From JBOFCO01 sp051646105 (lineage in GTDB: Bacteria; Pseudomonadota; Alphaproteobacteria; Rhodobacterales; Rhodobacteraceae), in the NCBI GenBank assembly GCA_051646105.1, contig JBOFCO010000013.1:1-18662 (forward strand): a stretch of DNA of 18,662 nucleotides, read 5' to 3'. The translations under genes were made by a program, and so were the position numbers. The notes under the pieces are model-generated. The model saw nothing but the letters and a program-made list of their open reading frames with translations. It made no database searches and was not told where the DNA came from. Below are positions 14,065-18,662 of the stretch, in pieces (within the stretch, counting starts at the first letter, position 1; every line of letters starts with the position of its first letter).

Positions 14065-15078
14065 ATGAAAACCGCATTCACCGACCTTCTGGCCAGCCGC
14101 GACTGGATACTGGCCGATGGCGCCACCGGCACGAACCTGTTCAACATGGGTCTGGAATCGGGAGAACCGCCGGAACTTTGGAACCTGTCCCGACCGGACA
14201 ATATCCGCACGCTCTACCGCAATGCTGTCGAGGCGGGCAGCGACCTGTTCCTGACCAACAGCTTTGGTGGAAACGCCAGTCGGCTGAAGCTCCACTCTGC
14301 CGAAAAACAGGTGCATGAACTGAACCGCGTCGCCGCAAGCCTGGGGCGTGAAATCGCCGATGCGGCGGGCCGCCCGGTGATCGTCGCCGGGTCTATCGGC
14401 CCCACCGGCGAAATCATGGCCCCGATGGGCAGCCTGACACATGACCTGGCGGTCGAGATGTTCCACGAGCAGGCCGAGGGGCTGAAGGACGGCGGCGTCG
14501 ACGTGCTTTGGGTTGAAACCATCAGCGCGCCCGAGGAATACGCCGCCGCGGCCGAAGCATGCGCCCGCGCCGGTATGCCGTGGTGCGGCACGATGAGCTT
14601 TGACACCGCTGGTCGCACCATGATGGGCGTCACCTCGGCAGCGATGGTCGGGCTGGTCGAAAAGCTGCCAAACCCTCCGCTGGCCTTTGGCGCAAATTGC
14701 GGTGTTGGCGCGTCTGACCTGCTGCGCACCGTTCTGGGCTTTGTCGCACAGGGCACCGAACGCCCGCTGATCGCAAAGGGCAATGCCGGTATCCCGAAAT
14801 ACCACGACGGGCATATCCACTATGACGGCACGCCGGAACTGATGGCCGAATATGCCGTGCTGGCCCGCGACTGCGGGGCCAGGATCATCGGCGGCTGCTG
14901 CGGCACGATGCCGGTGCACCTCAAGTCGATGCGCGCGGCGCTTGAAAACCGCCCCACCGGCCCTCGTCCGACGCTGGAGACCATCACCGCTGCGTTGGGC
15001 AGCTTCTCCTCTGCCTCGGACGGCACCGGTGACGACGGTGGCGCACCGAAACGCGAACGCCGGGGACGGCGCGGCTAA
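14065..15078 (+). CDS. Zinc homocysteine S-methyltransferase, MetH module 1 type
   Basis: A 337-residue member of the S-methyl_trans family (betaine/cobalamin-dependent homocysteine methyltransferases). It binds homocysteine through zinc and methylates it to methionine. The zinc ligands are C212 (GANCGVG), C278 and C279 (GGCCGT). Other hallmarks are ILADGATGTNLF at the N-terminus, LTNSFGGN, and VAGSIGPTGE. It contains only the homocysteine module of MetH, with no folate- or cobalamin-binding domain. The gene for a separate corrinoid protein lies 2 kb downstream, so the two probably act together as parts of a split methionine synthase. A betaine-dependent methyltransferase is the alternative. 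The C-terminal 25 residues are a polar, basic tail (KRERRGRRG) beyond the barrel. The start at 14065 has GAGG eight bases upstream. Confidence 0.82.
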   Translation: MKTAFTDLLASRDWILADGATGTNLFNMGLESGEPPELWNLSRPDNIRTLYRNAVEAGSDLFLTNSFGGNASRLKLHSAEKQVHELNRVAASLGREIADAAGRPVIVAGSIGPTGEIMAPMGSLTHDLAVEMFHEQAEGLKDGGVDVLWVETISAPEEYAAAAEACARAGMPWCGTMSFDTAGRTMMGVTSAAMVGLVEKLPNPPLAFGANCGVGASDLLRTVLGFVAQGTERPLIAKGNAGIPKYHDGHIHYDGTPELMAEYAVLARDCGARIIGGCCGTMPVHLKSMRAALENRPTGPRPTLETITAALGSFSSASDGTGDDGGAPKRERRGRRG

Positions 15079-15079
15079 G

Positions 15080-15098
15080 CCGGGTCATGAAAACCCGG
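15080..15098 (+). terminator. Hairpin just after the homocysteine methyltransferase gene
   Basis: CCGGGT (15080-15085) and ACCCGG (15093-15098) pair perfectly across a seven-base loop, two bases after the stop codon. No T-run follows, so it may protect the mRNA end or be a weak terminator. Confidence 0.4.
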
Positions 15099-15205
15099 TC
15101 CGGTTTCGGTAAAACTGTAAACATCGCGGGTTGAGCCGATACGCTTCAAGTGTAGACGACTCAGGATCCGGTTCCCCGCTTCGCATCAGGTTGCGGGTCA
15201 GTGCA

Positions 15206-15230
15206 TCTCTCCCCCTTACGTGGGGAGAGA
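15206..15230. repeat. Perfect nine-base-pair hairpin in the intergenic region
   Basis: TCTCTCCCC (15206-15214) and GGGGAGAGA (15222-15230) are perfect complements around a seven-base loop. The 214-base gap (15079-15292) separates two convergent genes and holds nothing coding. No T-run flanks it on either strand. It may be a convergent-end structure, a protein site, or a copy of a dispersed intergenic palindrome. Confidence 0.55.
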
Positions 15231-15292
15231 ACGAACAAGTCAGCGATCTCGGCAGCATGCCCTGGTCAAGACCTTGGCTGCAACAAACCCGT

Positions 15293-15727
15293 TCAATGCA
15301 GCACCAGCACCGGCAGGCGCGTCCCGGTCAGCAGATGGACCGTTTCGCTGTCGACAGTCTTGCCCATCAGACCATAGCGCTCATGTGCGGGCATCACGAT
15401 CAGATCACATCCTTCGCGCACGGCGGCCTTGCGCACCGCTTCATGCAGATGCGCGCTTTCGGCCTGGATATGGCTGCACTTCACGCCTGACTTGCGCACC
15501 TTTTCTTCCAGCAAATTGTCGGTGCTGACATGCTCCTCGATCAACCGACGATGCTCGGGGGCGGTATCGGCGATGACCTCGGGTGCAAAACTGAACACCT
15601 GAAACGGGTGAAGCACCGTCAGGATGGTCAGCTTCGCGCCAAGAGCACGGGCCAGATCAAGCCCCTGCTCCACTGCGCGCGACGCCACATCGGAACCGTC
15701 TGTGGGAATGATGATATGGGAATACAT
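15293..15727 (-). CDS. Universal stress protein, UspA family, degenerate ATP loop
   Basis: A 144-residue single-domain UspA-type protein. The N-terminus MYSHIIIPTDGSDVASRAVEQGLDLA is diagnostic for the family, including the conserved aspartate of strand 1. The middle has the typical DLIVMPAHERYGL strand. The C-terminal nucleotide signature G-x2-G-x9-G-S/T is not intact (it reads MGKTVDSETVHLLTGTRLP), so ATP binding is doubtful. This recalls the non-ATP-binding UspA subgroup. The role is general stress adaptation, with target unknown. The start has GGGAG upstream and a good promoter at 15769-15797. It is transcribed alone, convergent with the homocysteine methyltransferase gene. Confidence 0.88.
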   Translation of the reverse strand: MYSHIIIPTDGSDVASRAVEQGLDLARALGAKLTILTVLHPFQVFSFAPEVIADTAPEHRRLIEEHVSTDNLLEEKVRKSGVKCSHIQAESAHLHEAVRKAAVREGCDLIVMPAHERYGLMGKTVDSETVHLLTGTRLPVLVLH

Positions 15728-15768
15728 AGTGGTCTCCCTGGTTTGTGGACCGATCAGAGAACACCCTC

Positions 15769-15797
15769 ATCATATCACAGAAAACCCGTCTTGTTCA
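15769..15797 (-). promoter_or_regulatory. Sigma70-like promoter of the universal stress protein gene
   Basis: On the minus strand TGAACA (15797-15792) is followed after 17 bases by TATGAT (15774-15769), which matches five of six -10 bases. The transcript would have a leader of about 35 bases. No FNR-type dyad (TTGAT-ATCAA) was seen near it. Confidence 0.6.
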
Positions 15798-15870
15798 GGT
15801 TCTATCGCATTCGAAAAAGGCGGAGGGCGAACAGGCAGACGCACCAACCTGTCGTAAATTTGGCCACCTG

Positions 15871-16971
15871 TCAGAACAGCGAAAGCTGACCTGTGTCCCG
15901 CGCAGGCGGCTGGAACAGATCCAGCCGCAGCGGTTGGTCGGGCTGGTCAAGCCTGAACCTGCGCACCGCCAGGGTAAAGCGCTGCCGCATCAACACCGCC
16001 CATTCCCCCTGCCCGGTGAAGCGCCGCCCCCATTCCGGGTCATAGTCCCGACCGCCATGCAACTCGCGCACCCGTCCCATGATCCGCGTTGCACGGTCCG
16101 GGAAATGTTCGGTCAGCCAGTCGCGGAACAGGCCCGACACCTCTCGCGGCAGGCGCAGCAGTATCAGGCTGGCCTGACCCGCACCGGCCTTTGCCACCGC
16201 CTCGACGATTCGCTCCATCTCATGATCGGTCAGGGCGGGGATCACCGGCGCGATCATCGCGCGCACAGGAATGCCTGCGGCTGAAAGCCTGCGGATCGTT
16301 TCCAGCCGCCGGGCCGGTGCAGGTGCACGCGGTTCCATCGCACGGCTGATCACAGGGTCAAGGGATGTGACGCTGACCCCCACCTTGACCAGCCTGTCGC
16401 GGGCCATGTCGGACAGAATGTCGATGTCGCGCTCAACAAGGGTGCCCTTGGTGACGATGACCACGGGATGACGGAAATCCCGCAGCACTTCCAGCACGCC
16501 GCGCATCGCGCGATGCGTCTTTTCGATGGGCTGATAGGGATCGGTGTTGGTGCCGATGGCAATCACCGCAGGTCTATAGGATTTTGCCCGCAACTCACGG
16601 GCCAGAACCGTGCCGATACCGGGGCGCGCGACCAGTTTCGTTTCGAAATCCAGTCCAGGCGACAGGCCCAGCCACGCGTGGCTGGGGCGGGCAAAGCAAT
16701 AGATGCAGCCGTGTTCGCACCCGCGATAGGGATTGATTGACCGGTCAAAGGGCAGATCGGGCGATGTGTTATAGCTGATCGCGCTGCGCGGGGATTCAAG
16801 GGCGACATCTGTCGGCAGCAGCCGCTCATCCTCGGGAATATCCCAGCCGTCGGCTTCGGCTTCGCTGGCGTATTTCTCATATCGTCCGACAGCATTTGAT
16901 CCGGCGCCACGGGCGCGCGCACGCAGCCATGGCGGCAGTTCCGGATAGTTTCGATCTTTCGCGTCGGGCAT
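15871..16971 (-). CDS. PA0069-type radical SAM protein (SplB-like)
   Basis: A 366-residue radical S-adenosylmethionine protein of the COG1533/PA0069 group. The cluster-binding cysteines are C85, C89 and C92 in YRGCEHGCIYCFAR. SINPYRGCEHGC and the upstream RARGAGSNAVGRYEKY segment are typical of PA0069-like members. Further conserved stretches are IGTNTDPYQPIEK, VIVTKGTLVERDIDIL and VSVTSLDPVISRAMEPRAPAP. The biochemical reaction of this group is unknown to me. Resemblance to spore photoproduct lyase is distant and no DNA-repair role is claimed. The start at 16971 (MPDAKDRNYPELPPW) has no Shine-Dalgarno. An in-frame extension to 17058 looks non-coding. It is divergent from the corrinoid-protein gene, with 156 bases between them. 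The 143-base gap before the stress protein gene contains that gene's promoter only. Confidence 0.88.
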   Translation of the reverse strand: MPDAKDRNYPELPPWLRARARGAGSNAVGRYEKYASEAEADGWDIPEDERLLPTDVALESPRSAISYNTSPDLPFDRSINPYRGCEHGCIYCFARPSHAWLGLSPGLDFETKLVARPGIGTVLARELRAKSYRPAVIAIGTNTDPYQPIEKTHRAMRGVLEVLRDFRHPVVIVTKGTLVERDIDILSDMARDRLVKVGVSVTSLDPVISRAMEPRAPAPARRLETIRRLSAAGIPVRAMIAPVIPALTDHEMERIVEAVAKAGAGQASLILLRLPREVSGLFRDWLTEHFPDRATRIMGRVRELHGGRDYDPEWGRRFTGQGEWAVLMRQRFTLAVRRFRLDQPDQPLRLDLFQPPARDTGQLSLF

Positions 16972-17127
16972 GTCTAAAACTAGAACACAACAGGAACATT
17001 TGCCAGCCTGATTTCCGGGGCCCGTCGCGTGCGGCCTGCCCCATGTCGCAATTCGCATTGTCTGCCCAAGGCTTTGGCGTCATGTATGGGCCAAACGGGC
17101 ATTTTCCGCCCGGCAGGAGGTTTCCCC

Positions 17128-17826
17128 ATGGCCGATGACGAGATCATCCTTTCCGAACTCAGCGACGATGAACTCGTCCTTCAGATGCACGATGACCTTT
17201 ACGATGGCCTGAAAGAGGAAATTGAGGAAGGCGTGAACATCCTGCTGGAACGCGGCTGGGCACCCTATGATGTGCTGACCAAGGCACTGGTTGCGGGCAT
17301 GACCATCGTCGGCGCAGATTTCCGCGACGGCATCCTTTTTGTGCCCGAGGTTCTGCTGGCCGCCAACGCAATGAAGGCGGGCATGGCGATCCTGAAGCCG
17401 CTTCTGGCCGAAACCGGTGCGCCCCGCATGGGCAAGATGGTGATCGGAACGGTCAAGGGCGACATCCACGACATCGGCAAGAACCTCGTCGGCATGATGA
17501 TGGAAGGTGCCGGTTTCGAGGTCGTCGATCTGGGCATCAACAACGCGGTCGAAAAGTATCTGGAGGCGCTGGAGCGCGAGCAGGCCGATATTCTTGGCAT
17601 GTCGGCGCTGCTGACCACGACCATGCCCTATATGAAGGTTGTCATCGACTCGATGAAGGAAAAGGGCATCCGCGAGGATTACATCGTTCTGGTTGGCGGA
17701 GCGCCCCTGAACGAGGAATTCGGCAAGGCGATCGGTGCCGATGCCTATTGTCGCGATGCGGCCGTGGCGGTTGAGACCGCGAAAAGTTTCATGGCGCGCA
17801 AGCATAACACGCTGAGCGCGGGTTGA
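17128..17826 (+). CDS. Corrinoid-binding protein, MetH cobalamin-module type
   Basis: A 232-residue cobalamin carrier of the MtbC/MetH type. The N-terminal helical cap (about 20-95) includes EEGVNILLERGWAPYDVLTKAL and FVPEVLLAANAMKAGM, the B12-binding_2 fold. The Rossmann B12 domain (about 100-225) has DIHDIG at 112-117, where H114 would be the lower axial cobalt ligand, the S-x-L pair S159/L161 (GMSALLTTTM), and GG at 190-191 (VLVGGAP). It shuttles a methyl group between methyltransferase proteins. With a separate homocysteine methyltransferase nearby, the likely role is the cobalamin subunit of a split methionine synthase. A methylamine or betaine corrinoid protein is the alternative. The start has a strong GGAGG six bases upstream, preceded by a small hairpin (17096-17112). 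It is the first gene of a three-gene unit. Confidence 0.88.
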   Translation: MADDEIILSELSDDELVLQMHDDLYDGLKEEIEEGVNILLERGWAPYDVLTKALVAGMTIVGADFRDGILFVPEVLLAANAMKAGMAILKPLLAETGAPRMGKMVIGTVKGDIHDIGKNLVGMMMEGAGFEVVDLGINNAVEKYLEALEREQADILGMSALLTTTMPYMKVVIDSMKEKGIREDYIVLVGGAPLNEEFGKAIGADAYCRDAAVAVETAKSFMARKHNTLSAG

Positions 17827-17832
17827 TCCGGC

Positions 17833-17857
17833 GCCGCTTGCACATGCTGCGAGCGGC
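17833..17857 (+). other. Intercistronic hairpin after the corrinoid-protein gene
   Basis: GCCGCTTGC (17833-17841) and GCGAGCGGC (17849-17857) pair over nine positions (one is G-U) with a seven-base loop. No T-run follows. Lying between the corrinoid gene and the small membrane-protein gene, it could stabilise the upstream message or reduce read-through so that the corrinoid protein is made in excess. Confidence 0.45.
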
Positions 17858-17886
17858 CCCCATCTGAAAAGGGCAGGAGGTCTCCG

Positions 17887-18039
17887 ATGCCCGCAAAGAC
17901 ATTCGCATTTCTGCTGACCGGCGTGATCGCCGCTGCCGGGCTGACAGTGGCGATCTTTACGCAAACCGGTGCAGGGATTGCAGGCGCTTTGTTCGTGGCC
18001 CTTCTTGCTGCCGCCGTTGTCAGGTTGCGTGCGCCATGA
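17887..18039 (+). CDS. Small two-helix membrane protein (50 residues)
   Basis: A 50-codon frame beginning MPAKTFAFLLTGVIAAAG. It consists almost entirely of two hydrophobic segments (about residues 6-24 and 28-45) joined by a short QTGAG turn and ends RLRAP, so it should sit in the inner membrane. Support for its being real comes from a strong ribosome site (GGAGG about six bases upstream, nearly the same context as the corrinoid gene) and from its TGA overlapping the ATG of the DUF1638 gene by four bases (ATGA), which is classic translational coupling. I do not recognise a family. It may serve mainly to couple translation or may anchor its neighbour. It is short enough to be missed by automatic annotation. 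Confidence 0.7.
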   Translation: MPAKTFAFLLTGVIAAAGLTVAIFTQTGAGIAGALFVALLAAAVVRLRAP

Positions 18040-18662
18040 TCCCCGATGACACCACGCTGACCGAAACCGGAATCGCCGCCACCGGCAAGGGCCGGGTGCT
18101 GCTGATCGCCTGCGGGGCGCTGGCGCGGGAAATTCTTGATCTGAAGGCCGCGAACGGCTGGCGGCACCTCGACCTGCAATGCCTGCCGGCCAAGTTGCAC
18201 CTCTGGCCCAACCGGATCGTGGATGCGGTGACCGAAGCGGTCGAGGAATATCGCACCGCCTATGAAACCATCTTTGTTGTCTATGCCGATTGCGGTACCG
18301 GCGGGCTGCTGGCCAAGCGTTGTGCAGAACTGGGCGTGGGCATGGTCGAGGGCCCGCATTGCTATTCCTTCTTCGAGGGCAATGCGGCCTTTGCCGAACG
18401 GGATGAGATGACGGCCTTTTACCTCACCGACTTTCTGGTCCGGCAGTTCGATGCCTTTGTGTGGAAACCCATGGGGCTGGATCGTCATCCGGAACTGCGC
18501 GACATGTATTTCGGCAATTACGAAAAACTGGTGTATCAGGCCCAGACGAATGATCCAGCGCTCGACGCCAGGGCGCGCGACTGTGCAGACCGGCTTGGCC
18601 TGGCCTATGAACGCCGCTTCACGGGTTATGGCGACCTGATCCCGGCCCTGGCGCGGCTTTAG
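18036..18662 (+). CDS. DUF1638 protein, likely corrinoid methyltransferase accessory
   Basis: A 208-residue soluble protein resembling DUF1638. Conserved-looking stretches are KGRVLLIACGALAREILDL near the N-terminus, the YETIFVVYADCGTGG segment, EGPHCYSFFEGN, and FYLTDFLVRQFD. Cysteines in CGALA, DCGTGG and HCYSFF are candidate functional residues. DUF1638 genes are commonly found beside corrinoid-dependent methyltransferases, which fits the location immediately downstream of the corrinoid gene. Enzymatic function is unknown to me. The start ATG overlaps the stop of the small membrane-protein gene by four bases. The TAG stop is the last three bases of the window, so the gene is complete; further operon members may lie beyond the edge. 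Confidence 0.8.
   Translation: MIPDDTTLTETGIAATGKGRVLLIACGALAREILDLKAANGWRHLDLQCLPAKLHLWPNRIVDAVTEAVEEYRTAYETIFVVYADCGTGGLLAKRCAELGVGMVEGPHCYSFFEGNAAFAERDEMTAFYLTDFLVRQFDAFVWKPMGLDRHPELRDMYFGNYEKLVYQAQTNDPALDARARDCADRLGLAYERRFTGYGDLIPALARL

Noticed and set aside
13173..14919. Minus-strand frames of 345 and 310 codons opposite the MprF-like and homocysteine methyltransferase genes
   Set aside because: Shadows of strongly supported plus-strand genes.
16972..17127. Cobalamin riboswitch ahead of the corrinoid-protein gene
   Set aside because: No B12-box-like sequence is seen and the region is too short. Only a five-base-pair hairpin next to the ribosome site is present.
17080..17964. 294-codon minus-strand frame opposite the corrinoid-protein gene
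   Set aside because: Antisense to a gene with intact B12-binding motifs, with no domain of its own.
1..18662. tRNA genes, CRISPR arrays, insertion sequences or prophage genes
   Set aside because: No cloverleaf, regularly spaced repeat, transposase or phage-like sequence was found by reading both strands.

Overview
The window is GC-rich alphaproteobacterial chromosome, most likely Rhodobacteraceae/Roseobacteraceae. Pointers are an RNase E with a long acidic insertion in its S1 domain, a DUF1476 zeta-type F1-ATPase inhibitor (best known from Paracoccus), a purC-purS-purQ cluster, a LuxI/LuxR pair, and a methionine synthase that appears to be split into separate proteins, an arrangement I recall from Phaeobacter. 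Coding density is high. I see no tRNA, rRNA, CRISPR array, insertion sequence or prophage.

Left third (1-7580, all minus strand): the 3'-truncated rne gene with a 432-base leader; a DctB/DctD two-component pair, whose DctD lacks the sigma54-contact GAFTGA loop and whose DctB seems to be read from a leaderless transcript; then purC-purS-purQ, with a good sigma70-like promoter upstream of purC.

Middle (7730-11881): luxI (minus) and luxR (plus) diverge from a 218-base intergenic region that holds a lux-box-like dyad and a perfect 12-base palindrome. luxR converges on a minus-strand cluster of two paralogous TerB-like proteins with a DUF4261-like protein encoded between them, ending in a clear intrinsic terminator. 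Divergent from that cluster is the gene for the zeta inhibitor of the F1-ATPase.

Right third (12015-18662): an MprF-like membrane aminoacyl-phosphatidylglycerol synthase/flippase; a zinc-type homocysteine S-methyltransferase; a universal stress protein with a degenerate nucleotide loop (minus); a PA0069-type radical SAM protein (minus); and a three-gene plus-strand unit made of a corrinoid-binding protein, a 50-residue two-helix membrane protein, and a DUF1638 protein that overlaps it by ATGA. The homocysteine methyltransferase and the corrinoid protein correspond to the first and third modules of MetH. The folate-binding and reactivation modules are not in the window.

The parts most worth following up are the TerB/DUF4261/TerB cluster beside the quorum-sensing pair, the split methionine synthase with its DUF1638 and micro-membrane-protein partners, and the GAFTGA-less DctD. 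All family calls were made by eye from motifs and no database search was run.
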